DNA of 64,000 nt from Scybalosoma faecavium (GCA_018716135.1 DVKG01000008.1:1-64000); one strand, 5' to 3'. Shown: positions 49,057 through 58,192, numbered from the stretch's first letter. A program made the numbers and translations. Notes: generated from the letters alone by a model not told the origin.

Positions 49057-49258
49057 GCCATTGCAGCCGGCGTAAGCCGGCTAATAAATTCAGCTGTAAA
49101 AAAACATCTCGCAAATCTGCCAGTCATTTTGCGCTTCAACAGCTTCAATATATAATAATAAATATAATTATATATAATAAGGTAGAAAAAAATCTGAGTT
49201 TCTCAGAAGCATCCGCGAATCAAACAAAAAATAAGACGATAACAGCGTAAAAAAACAG

Positions 49259-49286
49259 AAATTAGCATTTAGATTGGAGGCATTTT
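49259..49286 (+). repeat. upstream copy of a direct repeat flanking the acetyltransferase gene
   Basis: AAATTAGCATT (49259-49269) followed by GGAGGCATTTT (49276-49286, containing the ribosome binding site) recurs after the gene at 49821-49844. Confidence 0.5.
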
Positions 49287-49799
49287 GTGAATATAAGACA
49301 AGAGAAAACAATGGACTATATTACAATATATACAGTAGTAAAAAAGGCTTTCGATAGTGCGGAACATTCAGACGGAAATGAACCGGATTTAGTAAATGCG
49401 CTAAGAAAAAGCGAAGCATATATTCCAGAATTATCGCTGGTCGCCGAAGTAAATGGGCAGATTGTAGGGCACATCATGTTTACGAGGGCAAGTGTCGGAG
49501 AAAATATTGTTTTAGTATTAGCTCCATTATCCGTCTTGCCGGAATACCAAAAAAATGGGTTCGGAACTGCTTTGATTAAAGAAGGTCATAGAATTGCAAA
49601 GGAATTAGGATATGGATATTCCGTTGTATTGGGAAGTGAAAGATATTATCCGAGAGCAGGGTATGTACCGGCAGATACCTTAGGAATATTTTCCCCTTTT
49701 GATATACCGAGAGAAAATTTTATGGCTTACAAAATAGAAAACAGTTTCCCGGATATTAGCGGTACAATCAAATATCCTAAAGAGTTTGGTATAGAGTAG
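49287..49799 (+). CDS. GNAT-family N-acetyltransferase
   Basis: A 170-residue acetyltransferase using acetyl-CoA. The core motif LAPLSVLPEYQKNGFGTALIKEG contains the pyrophosphate loop (QKNGFG), and YGYSVVLGSERYYPRAGY is the following strand-turn, as in YhbS-like members; the substrate is unknown. GTG at 49287 follows GGAGG by six bases. Codons are far more A/T-rich (AGA, ATA, TTA, AAA) than in neighbouring genes, which points to recent acquisition. A short direct repeat flanks it. Confidence 0.88.
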   Translation: MNIRQEKTMDYITIYTVVKKAFDSAEHSDGNEPDLVNALRKSEAYIPELSLVAEVNGQIVGHIMFTRASVGENIVLVLAPLSVLPEYQKNGFGTALIKEGHRIAKELGYGYSVVLGSERYYPRAGYVPADTLGIFSPFDIPRENFMAYKIENSFPDISGTIKYPKEFGIE

Positions 49800-49820
49800 C
49801 CTAAATCTCGTAAAATCAAA

Positions 49821-49844
49821 AAATTAGCATTCGGAGCATTTTTT
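49821..49844 (+). repeat. downstream copy of the direct repeat flanking the acetyltransferase gene
   Basis: AAATTAGCATT (49821-49831) then CGGAGCATTTTTT, matching 49259-49286 with a four-base shortening. The gap 49845-50085 beyond it shows only short, unrecognised fragments. Confidence 0.5.
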
Positions 49845-50085
49845 ATAGAATGACATGCCAGCTATGGTGTTCTCGCTGAAACACACGCGGGCATATGCAC
49901 GCTTTTCGGCAGAATGACGGAATTATCCGAAACGCTTCATGCTGCTTGAGAACATAAGCGCCAACATTCCGCAGAGTTTTACGGCGAGCTCTGCTTTTAA
50001 TGCAGCATTTATGCAGACATACACTCATTTTTTATCTCACCGACGATTTCGTTACGCTCTTTTTTTAACAACCACACAAAAGCAC

Positions 50086-50116
50086 AAAAAAGGGCGGGAT
50101 ATAACCCGCCTTTTTA
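50086..50116. terminator. terminator between the acetyltransferase and cysK genes
   Basis: GGCGGG (50093-50098) pairs with CCCGCC (50105-50110), with an A-run before and a T-run after, so it can work on both strands. Confidence 0.85.
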
Positions 50117-50126
50117 TCAGTTTAGT

Positions 50127-51062
50127 TTAAATCAAAAAATCCGGAGTTGACAGATACCTCTCGCCTGTGTCGGGCAAAAGCGCAACTATCGTCTTTCCCG
50201 CGTTTTCAGGTCTCTTAGCAAGCTGCTCCGCGACCCACACCGCCGCGCCCGAGGTCACCCCCACGAGCAGCCCTTCCTGAGCCACGAGCTCTCTCGCGGC
50301 CGCATATGCGGCGTCCGTGCCGACCGTGACCACTTCATCAAGCAGAGACATGTCCAGCGTATCCGGTATGAAGCCTGCGCCTATTCCCTGGAGCTTATGC
50401 GGACCCGCTTCTCCGCCGGAGATGACCGAAGAATCCTCGGGTTCAAAAGCCACTATTTTTACTTCCGGTTTTACGCTTTTGAGGTAACGCGCCACTCCGC
50501 TTACAGTTCCGCCCGTGCCTGCTCCTGCGACAAAAATATCTACTTCGCCGTCTGTATCATTCCATATCTCCGGCCCCGTGGTCTTTCTGTGAGCCTCGGG
50601 ATTCGCCGGATTAGTGAACTGACCCGGGATGAAGCTCCCGGGAGTATTCTTCGCTATCTCCTCTGCCTTTTCTATAGCTCCGCCCATGCCTTTTGCGCCC
50701 TCCGTGAGCACAAGCTCAGCTCCGTATGCCTTGAGCAGATTCCTGCGCTCTTCACTCATAGTATCAGGCATTGTAAGTACCACGCGGTAACCCTTGGCCT
50801 TCGCTGCACACGCCAGACCTATGCCCGTGTTGCCGCTGGTAGGCTCTACTATCGTGCTGCCCGGAGTCAGCCTGCCCTCTCGCTCGGCGCTCTCTATCAT
50901 CTCTTTAGCTACTCTATCCTTTGAGCTGCCGGCCGGATTGAAGTATTCCAGCTTGGCCAGAAGCTTTACGCTGTCCGGAACAGCTCGTTTTTTCGAGTAC
51001 GCCGACAAATGCACGAGAGGCGTCCCTCCTATCAGCTCAAGTATGTTTTCGTATATCTTCAT
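50127..51062 (-). CDS. cysK: cysteine synthase (O-acetylserine sulfhydrylase)
   Basis: A 311-residue PLP enzyme making cysteine from O-acetylserine and sulfide. Motifs: IGGTPLVHL, the PLP lysine in PAGSSKDRVA, the substrate loop EPTSGNTGIGLA, the phosphate-binding GAGTGGTVSG and LLPDTGERYLST at the end. The ATG at 51062 follows GGAG by five bases; the longer frame has no site. It is ten bases from the flavin reductase gene upstream, so the two are probably co-transcribed. Confidence 0.96.
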   Translation of the reverse strand: MKIYENILELIGGTPLVHLSAYSKKRAVPDSVKLLAKLEYFNPAGSSKDRVAKEMIESAEREGRLTPGSTIVEPTSGNTGIGLACAAKAKGYRVVLTMPDTMSEERRNLLKAYGAELVLTEGAKGMGGAIEKAEEIAKNTPGSFIPGQFTNPANPEAHRKTTGPEIWNDTDGEVDIFVAGAGTGGTVSGVARYLKSVKPEVKIVAFEPEDSSVISGGEAGPHKLQGIGAGFIPDTLDMSLLDEVVTVGTDAAYAAARELVAQEGLLVGVTSGAAVWVAEQLAKRPENAGKTIVALLPDTGERYLSTPDFLI

Positions 51063-51072
51063 TTTTTCTCCT

Positions 51073-51663
51073 TCAGTCGCAGTCCGAAAGCTGCTTTGCA
51101 AGTTTCTTTGCTCTCGCCTCCGCCTCGGATACCAGCGCTTCGACATTCATTCCTATTATATCCAGCCCTTCCGCAGCGACAAACGAGAAATCATCACACC
51201 CGAGCATACCGCACACTCCCTCGGCATACTGCGCTCCAAAATTCTTGTCGCCTATGAATCCGCCTGCCGTAGTTATATATACTGTTTTTTTGACGTCAGA
51301 TATGCCCTCCATGCCGGCTTCGGTATAACGAAACGTCAGCCCGGCGACGCATATATGCTCGAAATAAGCCTTGAGTACGGCGGGAAACGACAAATCCCAA
51401 TACGGCGCTCCGATAAGCACCGCATCCGCAGATTTATACTGCCGCGCAAAAGCAAATGCATCGTCGTCCCAAGCTTCGCGCAAAGCCAGCTCGTCTCGCT
51501 TTTCTACATCCGTCCACTTAAACGGACTCAAAGCGTTCTCCGCCAGCTTCACTTCTTCAATCTCCATGCCGTCTATTTCGTTTAAAAACGCGCGGCAGAC
51601 TCTGAGCGTTCTTGAATCTTTGCCCTTGAGGCAAGCGTTTACAAACAGCAGCTTTCCCTTCAT
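51073..51663 (-). CDS. NAD(P)H-dependent FMN oxidoreductase (flavodoxin-like fold)
   Basis: A 196-residue flavoprotein of the azoreductase/NADPH-quinone reductase group. The FMN phosphate loop is VNACLKGKDSRT, the second contact is LIGAPYWDLSFPAVLKAYFEH, and TAGGFIGDKNFG is the third. It reduces quinones, azo compounds or flavin; the true substrate is not visible. GAGG precedes the ATG by 11 bases. It lies directly upstream of cysK. Confidence 0.88.
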   Translation of the reverse strand: MKGKLLFVNACLKGKDSRTLRVCRAFLNEIDGMEIEEVKLAENALSPFKWTDVEKRDELALREAWDDDAFAFARQYKSADAVLIGAPYWDLSFPAVLKAYFEHICVAGLTFRYTEAGMEGISDVKKTVYITTAGGFIGDKNFGAQYAEGVCGMLGCDDFSFVAAEGLDIIGMNVEALVSEAEARAKKLAKQLSDCD

Positions 51664-51712
51664 GTCAAACTTAACCTCTATTCTATACGCTGCGCATCGG
51701 CAGTTTTTTATA

Positions 51713-52474
51713 TTAATAATCCGCGTGGTAGCGGCGCAGCTTTTCCATCATGCTGCGGTTTGTTCTGTCGTATTGTATAGGCGAGATGCTTATGTAGCCC
51801 TGCTTTATGTATTCTGCATCGCCGGTCGTATGCGCGTCTATAAAACCTCGCCCGCGGAGGCAGTAGGTCCACTTCTTTTCGGAGTGCTTTTCTACAAGAT
51901 AATAATACTCGCCATAATCTATAGAGCCCTGCTCCGTTACACGAACGCCTTTTACGGGTTTTGTCACATCGGGGAAGTTTATATTTACCATTATCTCCGG
52001 AGGTATATCCAATTCCATATATGACTTTACAAAACCCGCCATAAATTGAGCCGCACGGTCAAACTCCAGCGGGCCCGTCATGTACTGACTCGCGGCTATA
52101 GCGCGGACGCCCGCCATAGAAGCCTCCAGAGCCGCGCCGCACGTGCCGGAATATCCTATATCGTTGCCTATGTTGTATCCCAAATTTATACCGGAGATGA
52201 CAAGATCCGGCGGAGTCTTGCAGAGCAGCAGCAGGCCGAGCTTAGTGCAGTCCGCCGGAGTTCCGCTCGTCGCATACGCGTTCACATCCTCGAGACCTAT
52301 TATCTCGCGCTCTTCTACGTCCAGCTCACCTTTAAAAGTCATAGACTGAGAAAAGCCGCTGCGCTCGCCGTCCGGCGCGATTATCGTCAGCTCATGCTCG
52401 TCTTTCAAAGCCTTTGCCAAAACGTGCAGAGCGGGGGAATCAATTCCGTCGTCATTAACGAGTAGTATATTCAT
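51713..52474 (-). CDS. surE: 5'/3'-nucleotidase SurE
   Basis: A 253-residue survival protein E, a metal-dependent nucleotidase acting on nucleoside monophosphates. The metal site is formed by NILLVNDDGIDSP and ISGINLGYNIG; GERSGFSQSMTF and TSGTPADC complete the active site. Length is normal. It is transcribed with the minus-strand genes around it but has a gap of about 50 bases to the flavin reductase gene. Confidence 0.95.
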   Translation of the reverse strand: MNILLVNDDGIDSPALHVLAKALKDEHELTIIAPDGERSGFSQSMTFKGELDVEEREIIGLEDVNAYATSGTPADCTKLGLLLLCKTPPDLVISGINLGYNIGNDIGYSGTCGAALEASMAGVRAIAASQYMTGPLEFDRAAQFMAGFVKSYMELDIPPEIMVNINFPDVTKPVKGVRVTEQGSIDYGEYYYLVEKHSEKKWTYCLRGRGFIDAHTTGDAEYIKQGYISISPIQYDRTNRSMMEKLRRYHADY

Positions 52475-52556
52475 ACTTAAATCATATTGCCTTTCATTAT
52501 TTATTTTTAAACCGAAGATTCTTTTTTCACATTAAATTCTTTTATCACATTAAAAC

Positions 52557-52586
52557 GAGGGCGAAACTGCCTCGTCATACGCCCTC
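52557..52586 (-). terminator. terminator of the rluB operon
   Basis: GAGGGCG (52557-52563) pairs with CGCCCTC (52580-52586); on the minus strand GTTTTAAT follows. Confidence 0.6.
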
Positions 52587-52635
52587 ATTATATCACCAAA
52601 TCAAACTGCCTGCAACAGCAACCAACACGCGCAGC

Positions 52636-53343
52636 TCAGAGACTTTTGAGATATTCTATTTCTTCTTCGGTCAAAAATCTAAACTCTCCCCGCTTGAGAT
52701 TACCCAGATTTAAATTCCCTTCGCTTATCCGCTTGAGGAAGAGAACCTCTTTGTCTATCGCCTCGAACATTCTCCTGACCTGCCTGTTGCGTCCTTCGTG
52801 TATGATAATCGTAAGCTCGGAACGCTCGGGCGTCGCCTTGAATATCTTTATTCTCGCAGGCGCCGTTTTGCCGTCCTCCAGCATTACGCCTCGCTCCAGC
52901 GCTTTTACATCAGCCGGCGTCACCATGCCTCCGACGACGCAGTAATACCTCTTGGTCACTTCGCGCGATGGATGCGTCAATTTGTTTGCCACTTCGCCGT
53001 CATTTGTCAAGAGAAGCAGGCCCTCCGTATTGAAGTCCAATCTTCCCACAGGGAACACGCGGGCATCCACACCCTTGAGGCAGTCCAAAACCGTTCGTCT
53101 GCCTCTATCGTCGTCACAAGTAGATACGCACCCCACGGGTTTGTTCAACATTATATATACGTGTTCTCTCGGCAAAGTTATTCTCTTTCCGGATACCACT
53201 ACAATGTCCTTCTCCGGGTCTATCTGTCTACCCAGCTCGTTCAACACACTGCCGTTTACTTTAACTTTGCCTTCCAGTATAATCTTCTCGCACGCGCGGC
53301 GCGAAGCCACGCCGCAGGCCGCCATGAATTTTGCTATTCTCAT
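52636..53343 (-). CDS. rluB: 23S rRNA pseudouridine synthase RluB
   Basis: A 235-residue enzyme with an N-terminal S4 RNA-binding domain (RIAKFMAACGVASRRACEKII) and the RsuA-type catalytic domain (GRLDFNTEGLLLLTNDG with the catalytic Asp, HEGRNRQVRRMFEA). It modifies 23S rRNA. The ATG at 53343 follows GAGGGAAA; the upstream extension has no site. It is last in the operon DUF2953-ytfJ-carboxypeptidase-rluB, an order widespread in spore-forming Clostridia. Confidence 0.95.
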   Translation of the reverse strand: MRIAKFMAACGVASRRACEKIILEGKVKVNGSVLNELGRQIDPEKDIVVVSGKRITLPREHVYIMLNKPVGCVSTCDDDRGRRTVLDCLKGVDARVFPVGRLDFNTEGLLLLTNDGEVANKLTHPSREVTKRYYCVVGGMVTPADVKALERGVMLEDGKTAPARIKIFKATPERSELTIIIHEGRNRQVRRMFEAIDKEVLFLKRISEGNLNLGNLKRGEFRFLTEEEIEYLKSL

Positions 53344-53378
53344 TTTCCCTCTTAATCTAAAATTATTCGCCTTCGCAC

Positions 53379-54509
53379 CTATGCTCCGAGACTCAAACGC
53401 GAAAGCCATTGAGAAATTATTCTCTGCAAATGGTATTCAAACGTAATCTCTTCCACGCTTTCCGCAGCGGTCACATCCGCCGTCATCAGCACCTCGCCGT
53501 TCAGCACAGCGCTGACGCTTCCCAGAACGTCGCCTTTTTTCACAGGCGCCGACACGCTATCCGGCACATCCAGCTTTATCTCTATCATTTTACTCTCTTG
53601 TTCGCTCAAAGGCAATAGCATATCCTCAGATATTTCCAAACCTACGCTTTCCGCAAGACCTCCTTCGACAACGGCGCGCGCCGTTTCTCCGCTCTCCTGC
53701 ACGCATGTGAGCTTGTAGTCCGCAAACGCTTCATCCATCAAGGCGAAACTGTCCTCCCACATATTCGGATCGGCGAGAACTACCCCCACATATCTCGTGC
53801 CGTCGCGCTCCGCCGCGCTGACAAGGCATTTCCCCGCGGCTTTTGTATAGCCTGTTTTTACTCCTATTCCTCCGTCGTACATAGTGAGCATTTTATTCCG
53901 CGTGCGCAGATACCGCGCCGGAGAATCGTCATCGGCGGGCAGGTCCATACTCTTGGTCGATACTATCCGTGCAAAGTCCTGATTTTTCAAAGCGTATGCC
54001 GCTATTTTAGCCAAATCCGACGCCGTAGTATAATGTCCCTCCGCCGGCAGACCATGCGGATTTACGAAATGAGTGCTTTCCGCGCCTATTTCCTGCGCTT
54101 TCTGATTCATCAAAGCGGCAAACTGCTCTATGCCGCCTGCTATATGATACGCCAAAGCCGCGGCAGCGTCATTTCCCGAAGACATCATAAGCCCATAGAG
54201 CAAATCGCTTACGGTGAGAGTTTCGCCCGCACTCAGATACATAGACGTTCCCTCCAGACCTGCCGCCGCAGGATCTACAGTTACTATCTCGTCCAAAGAG
54301 CACCTCTCCAGCGCAACGAGACAGGTCATCACTTTTGTAGTACTCGCCATAGGCAGTTTTTCTTCGGCATTTTTAGAAAACAAAACTCTGCCCGTCTCTC
54401 CGTCCACTACTGCATACGCCTGCGCGGACGTCGAGGGCGCCGCCAATGCCGTACAAGGAAAAAGCGCCAGCAGCAGAGCCGCCGCCAGCGCCGCTGTTTT
54501 ACGCCTCAC
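53379..54509 (-). CDS. D-alanyl-D-alanine carboxypeptidase (DacF-like)
   Basis: A 376-residue exported penicillin-binding protein that trims the terminal D-Ala of stem peptides. Signal peptide about 1-23 (PCTALAAP). Catalytic motifs: ASTTKVMT (SxxK), SSGNDAAAAL (SGN) and VKTGYTKAAGKC (KTG). The C-terminal PBP5-like beta domain spans about 275-345, and the end forms an amphipathic membrane helix (RIISQWLSRLS). The GTG start at 54509 overlaps ytfJ by 11 bases. Its ytfJ neighbour favours a sporulation role as DacF or DacB, but vegetative use cannot be excluded. Confidence 0.92.
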   Translation of the reverse strand: MRRKTAALAAALLLALFPCTALAAPSTSAQAYAVVDGETGRVLFSKNAEEKLPMASTTKVMTCLVALERCSLDEIVTVDPAAAGLEGTSMYLSAGETLTVSDLLYGLMMSSGNDAAAALAYHIAGGIEQFAALMNQKAQEIGAESTHFVNPHGLPAEGHYTTASDLAKIAAYALKNQDFARIVSTKSMDLPADDDSPARYLRTRNKMLTMYDGGIGVKTGYTKAAGKCLVSAAERDGTRYVGVVLADPNMWEDSFALMDEAFADYKLTCVQESGETARAVVEGGLAESVGLEISEDMLLPLSEQESKMIEIKLDVPDSVSAPVKKGDVLGSVSAVLNGEVLMTADVTAAESVEEITFEYHLQRIISQWLSRLSLGA

Positions 54510-54945
54510 TGTTCTTGTTCTCCTCGTCCGAGCTTTCTTTATTTTTGTTCTTAGCTCCGCTCTTGTTCTGTTTCTCCGCTCCGCATTCTTTAAACATATT
54601 TTTCAGCTCGCAAAGCACAGCCGGCGTATGCTCCAAAACCTTGTCCAAAGTTCCTCTATGCGCCGTGCAGAGCAGCTTGCAGCCGTCCTTGTTCGCTACC
54701 ATAAAAGCCACGGGCGTTATACCCACGCCGGATGCACTTCCGCCGGCGAAGGGCTTTTCTATTTCCGGCTGCTTGCCGCAGCTATACTCTCCGCCTCCCG
54801 TGACGAAGCCGAAGCACACCTTGGAAATCGGGATTATAGTGCTTCCGTCAGGCGTTACAAAAGGCTCGCCGACTACCGTATTGACGTCCACCATTTCCTT
54901 CAGCTCACCCATGGTTGTTTTCAGAACTGTTTCTATCGGGTTCAT
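54499..54945 (-). CDS. ytfJ: sporulation protein YtfJ (GerW family)
   Basis: A 148-residue protein of the YtfJ/GerW family, required for proper spore germination in Bacillus. Motifs: ETVLKTTMGELKEMVDVNTVVGEP (read in parts: LKTTMGELKEMVDVNTVVG), IIPISKVCFGFVTGGGE and GSASGVGITPVAFMV. The C-terminus is a charged Lys/Asn/Glu tail. AAGGAG precedes the ATG. It lies between the DUF2953 gene and the carboxypeptidase gene. Confidence 0.94.
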   Translation of the reverse strand: MNPIETVLKTTMGELKEMVDVNTVVGEPFVTPDGSTIIPISKVCFGFVTGGGEYSCGKQPEIEKPFAGGSASGVGITPVAFMVANKDGCKLLCTAHRGTLDKVLEHTPAVLCELKNMFKECGAEKQNKSGAKNKNKESSDEENKNSEA

Positions 54946-54961
54946 TGTTTTCTTCTCCTTT

Positions 54962-55495
54962 TCAGCTTTTGCTTTTTATTGCTCTTTTGAAGAGTTTACA
55001 GATAATATTCCAAGGCCTGAGCCAAAATATACAACGTCCTTTTATTTGAAATACCCACGGCGCGTCGCACGGCAGAATCTCCAGCCGGCTTTCCCCCGGC
55101 AAATGCGGAGATATGGCAGACGCCGCCGCTCTCATAACTCCGCAAAGCATACATGATACGGCTATATTCTCCGCACCCAGCACTATGCTCGCATCTATAA
55201 ACCGAAGCTCAGGCATGAATGCAGTATAATCTATTTTTTTACTTCTTTTTTTGTTGATTATACTCTTGAGGGAAAAAGAATATATACGCTTAAATGCCCC
55301 GCCGCGTTTAACAAGCACAATCTCCGGACGTATATATCTTCTCAGATGCAAATATACAGTTTTTTTCAACGCGGGCAGTCCGAATACTTTGAGCCTTATT
55401 GTAAAAAAGCGCTTTCTGCATGATTTTATTTCTATTATTATAGGAGCAGCCATCAGCGCCGCTAAAAGCGCGGCTGTCATCAGCACCCAGAGCAT
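54962..55495 (-). CDS. DUF2953 membrane-associated protein
   Basis: A 177-residue protein with an N-terminal membrane helix (about 1-18) and a basic, beta-rich remainder including LGAENIAVSCMLCGVMRAA. This DUF2953 type regularly precedes ytfJ in spore formers, and I place it by that context and by the family features IKGRCIFWLRPWNII. Function is unknown, presumed sporulation-related. GGGGAG lies just before the ATG. It is divergent from the site-2 protease gene. Confidence 0.82.
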   Translation of the reverse strand: MLWVLMTAALLAALMAAPIIIEIKSCRKRFFTIRLKVFGLPALKKTVYLHLRRYIRPEIVLVKRGGAFKRIYSFSLKSIINKKRSKKIDYTAFMPELRFIDASIVLGAENIAVSCMLCGVMRAAASAISPHLPGESRLEILPCDAPWVFQIKGRCIFWLRPWNIICKLFKRAIKSKS

Positions 55496-55626
55496 ATATC
55501 TCCCCTTTCACAGATTTGCCTTTATTTTCCCCTAAACGCTCACACTCTATTCCCCCCGCTCCGCCTTGCAAAAGCTATATCTATGCGATATAATAGTCCT
55601 AATATTTGAAAGGACTCACACTATAG

Positions 55627-56310
55627 TTGATTAACTTAATTTCTATGTTTAACGAAAGTCCTCAGATGGCTCTCATATATCTGATTTCGACTTTCCTCGC
55701 ATGTTGTATCGCAATATCTTTCCACGAATGGGCGCACGCTTTTGTCGCATACAAGCTCGGAGACCCGACGGCGAAAAATATGGGACGCATGTCCCTCGAT
55801 CCGATGAAGCACATGGACCCCATCGGTATGATACTTTTTGTAATTCTCGGCATAGGCTGGGCAAAGCCGGTGATTGTCAATTCGCGAAATCTCAAAAATT
55901 TCCGCCGCGACGACGTACTTATATCGCTCGCCGGGCCTGTAACTAACCTGATACTTTCGTTTATATTCTATGGGCTGTATGTCCTCGCCGCCAATATATT
56001 TATAAGCTCCGGCTCTCTGACCTCGAGCAGCATTCTCCCATATGCGATAGTTCAGTTGTTCTATATAGTTTTTCAGCTAAACATAGTTCTTGCTGTGTTC
56101 AACGTACTGCCTATCCCGCCTCTGGACGGCTTCCATGTTGTATCCAGTCTGTTCATTCGCAAAAACTATCCCGTAGTCGCCTTTCTGCAAAAGTACGGCT
56201 TCATCATTCTGATAATACTGATATTCTCCGGAGCCATCAGCGCAGTAATCTCCCCTATAATCAACGGTCTCGCAGGGGTGTATTCCGCTTTCTACGGATT
56301 GTTCATGTAG
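55627..56310 (+). CDS. site-2 protease family membrane metalloprotease
   Basis: A 227-residue M50-type protein with five or six membrane helices. Zinc site: HEWAHAF (HExxH) in the first helix pair and NVLPIPPLDGFHV (NPxxDG-type) near 160. The short form without PDZ domain is usual upstream of scpA in Clostridia. The start is TTG at 55627 after AAAGGA (13 bases, a long gap) or ATG at 55645 without a site. scpA begins one base after its stop, so the two are translationally linked. Substrate unknown. Confidence 0.93.
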   Translation: MINLISMFNESPQMALIYLISTFLACCIAISFHEWAHAFVAYKLGDPTAKNMGRMSLDPMKHMDPIGMILFVILGIGWAKPVIVNSRNLKNFRRDDVLISLAGPVTNLILSFIFYGLYVLAANIFISSGSLTSSSILPYAIVQLFYIVFQLNIVLAVFNVLPIPPLDGFHVVSSLFIRKNYPVVAFLQKYGFIILIILIFSGAISAVISPIINGLAGVYSAFYGLFM

Positions 56311-56311
56311 C

Positions 56312-57055
56312 ATGGACGTATTATCATACAAGCTATCATGCTTCGAAGGACCTCTCGATCTGCTCCTGCATCTGATAAGCAAGGCAAAGGTAGATATAAC
56401 GGAGGTATTCGTATCCGAAGTCACAGAGCAATACCTCAAAATAGTCGGACAAGCGCAGGATATAGATATGGACTCTGCGAGCGAGTTCCTTCAGATGGCG
56501 GCTACTCTGCTGCTCATCAAATCCCGCGCGCTGCTCCCTTCGGAAAAAGAGCAGGAAGCCCTCGAGGAGGATAAGCGTGATATTATGGAGCGTCTGGCCG
56601 AATACCGCGCTTTCAAAGAAGCCGGCGAGCATCTTTCCGAGCTTCAAAAATCCGAACTGGGCGTAGTCTACAAGCTCCCGGAGGATATACCTCCCTTCGA
56701 GGATTACAAGCCCATGTTTGCCAACGCCACTGTCCAGGCTCTGAGCAAGGCCTATATCCGCGCTTTGCGCAGGCTGGAAAAGCGCAAGCCGGATTCTCCG
56801 CCTACAGTGCAGATTGTAAGCGACAGCTTTTCTCTCCGCAGACAGACTCAGCTCATACTGACCGCACTCAGCCACGGAGATACGACCTTCGACGCTCTTC
56901 TCTCGGCGTCTCCGACCCGCGAAGAAATTTCCGTCACGTTTCTCGCGCTGCTTGAGCTGCTGCACATGGGCACCATAGAGCTGGCTCAAAACGACATATT
57001 CGGAGAAATCACTATAAGCATGAATATAAACGCCAAAGCAGGGAGGGGCGCATGA
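56312..57055 (+). CDS. scpA: segregation and condensation protein A
   Basis: A 247-residue kleisin that joins the two SMC heads in the condensin complex for chromosome organisation. The N-terminal domain shows the signature SCFEGPLDLLLHLISKAKVDITEV, split as FEGPLDLLLHLI and KAKVDITEV. AATLLLIKSRALLP is also present, and the C-terminal winged helix includes TFLALLELLHMGTIELAQ. It is between the site-2 protease gene and scpB; its stop overlaps the scpB ATG (ATGA). Confidence 0.95.
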   Translation: MDVLSYKLSCFEGPLDLLLHLISKAKVDITEVFVSEVTEQYLKIVGQAQDIDMDSASEFLQMAATLLLIKSRALLPSEKEQEALEEDKRDIMERLAEYRAFKEAGEHLSELQKSELGVVYKLPEDIPPFEDYKPMFANATVQALSKAYIRALRRLEKRKPDSPPTVQIVSDSFSLRRQTQLILTALSHGDTTFDALLSASPTREEISVTFLALLELLHMGTIELAQNDIFGEITISMNINAKAGRGA

Positions 57056-57585
57056 ACAAAGAAGAAATACTTGGCAGAGTTGAAAACATACTCTTCGCAG
57101 CGGGCGATTCTTTTGAGATCTCCAGACTCGCAGAGCTACTAAACATATCCTTGCCCGAGCTGAACGATATGCTCGATGAGGATATACGACGCCGGGAGCA
57201 GGGGCATGGACTTCTTATACGCCGGTTCGACGGGAAAGTTCAGCTCAGCACACGGCAAGAGCTTTCCAAGCTGCTGTTTATGGCTCTGGGCAAAAAGAGC
57301 GACGAAGAGCTCACCCGCGCCGCTCTCGAAACTTTGGCTATAATAGCGTACCGCCAGCCTATAACACGAGCGGCTATAGAAGAAATACGCGGAGTCGGCT
57401 CGCAGAGTATGCTGAACGCTCTGGAAAACAAGGGGCTGATATGCGAAGCCGGGCGCAAAGACACCCTCGGCCATCCGATACTCTACGCTACTACAGAAGA
57501 ATTCCTGCGTCATTTCGGCATTTCTTCACTCGACGAGCTGCCGCAAAACGAGCTTGTGACTCAGCCTGTTATGGACAATTACTGA
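57052..57585 (+). CDS. scpB: segregation and condensation protein B
   Basis: A 177-residue partner of ScpA in the SMC complex, with two winged-helix domains (ENILFAAGDSFEISRLAELL; ALETLAIIAYRQPITRAAIEEIRG, read as LAIIAYRQPITRAAIEEIRG; LGHPILYATTEEFLRHFGI). It overlaps scpA by four bases and ends at a terminator, closing the three-gene operon. Confidence 0.95.
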   Translation: MNKEEILGRVENILFAAGDSFEISRLAELLNISLPELNDMLDEDIRRREQGHGLLIRRFDGKVQLSTRQELSKLLFMALGKKSDEELTRAALETLAIIAYRQPITRAAIEEIRGVGSQSMLNALENKGLICEAGRKDTLGHPILYATTEEFLRHFGISSLDELPQNELVTQPVMDNY

Positions 57586-57590
57586 AACTC

Positions 57591-57616
57591 AGGAGAGATT
57601 AACTCTCTCTTTTTTT
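57591..57616 (+). terminator. terminator of the scpAB operon
   Basis: GAGAG-ATTAA-CTCTC followed by seven T, directly after the scpB stop. Confidence 0.75.
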
Positions 57617-57727
57617 GCGTCCGAATCCGCATCAGCGCAGATACACTTTTCTGCTCAACCGTGGTATAATGTGATATAATATACCCTGTAACGGCGAAAC
57701 AATGCCGAAAAGAAAGGTAAAAGGAAT

Positions 57728-58189
57728 ATGCTTGAAATATTAATTATCGCCGCCTCCATAGTTTTGGATCAATTAACCAAATACTGGATAACCTGCGGCG
57801 CTCTGCCTCAGGGCGAGATAATCCCGGGGATCATAAACTTTACATACGCTGAAAACACCGGCTCCGCGTTCGGAGCTTTCTCAAACGGAACTCTCGTCCT
57901 CACTATAATATCAGCTCTGCTCGCGGTGGTTATGGCAGTATTACTCATAAAATACCGCAAAAAGGCCGGCAAATTAGCCTCTGTGGCTCTTTCAATGATA
58001 ATCGGCGGAGCAATAGGAAATCTGATCGACCGAGCATTACAAGGATTTGTGACTGACTTTATAGAATTCGATTTTGTACGCTTTGCCATTTTCAATGTCG
58101 CCGACTGCTTTGTTGTTATCGGTGTAATATTGCTTATGATATACATACTCTTTATTCACGACAAACGCGAAGCCAAGGAGGTCAAGTGA
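57728..58189 (+). CDS. lspA: signal peptidase II (prolipoprotein)
   Basis: A 153-residue membrane aspartic protease with four helices that removes lipoprotein signal peptides. Catalytic aspartates lie in GNLIDRALQGFVTDFIEF and FAIFNVADCFVVIG. VLDQLTKYWI and NFTYAENTGSAFG are also signatures. It starts a three-gene run with the small coiled-coil gene and rluD, and would serve the lipoproteins MetQ and the one at 59338. Confidence 0.96.
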   Translation: MLEILIIAASIVLDQLTKYWITCGALPQGEIIPGIINFTYAENTGSAFGAFSNGTLVLTIISALLAVVMAVLLIKYRKKAGKLASVALSMIIGGAIGNLIDRALQGFVTDFIEFDFVRFAIFNVADCFVVIGVILLMIYILFIHDKREAKEVK

Positions 58190-58192
58190 ATT

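Noticed and set aside
49845..50085. Short overlapping frames on both strands before cysK
   Set aside because: Both are short, lack ribosome binding sites and match nothing; the stretch looks like decayed or non-coding sequence.
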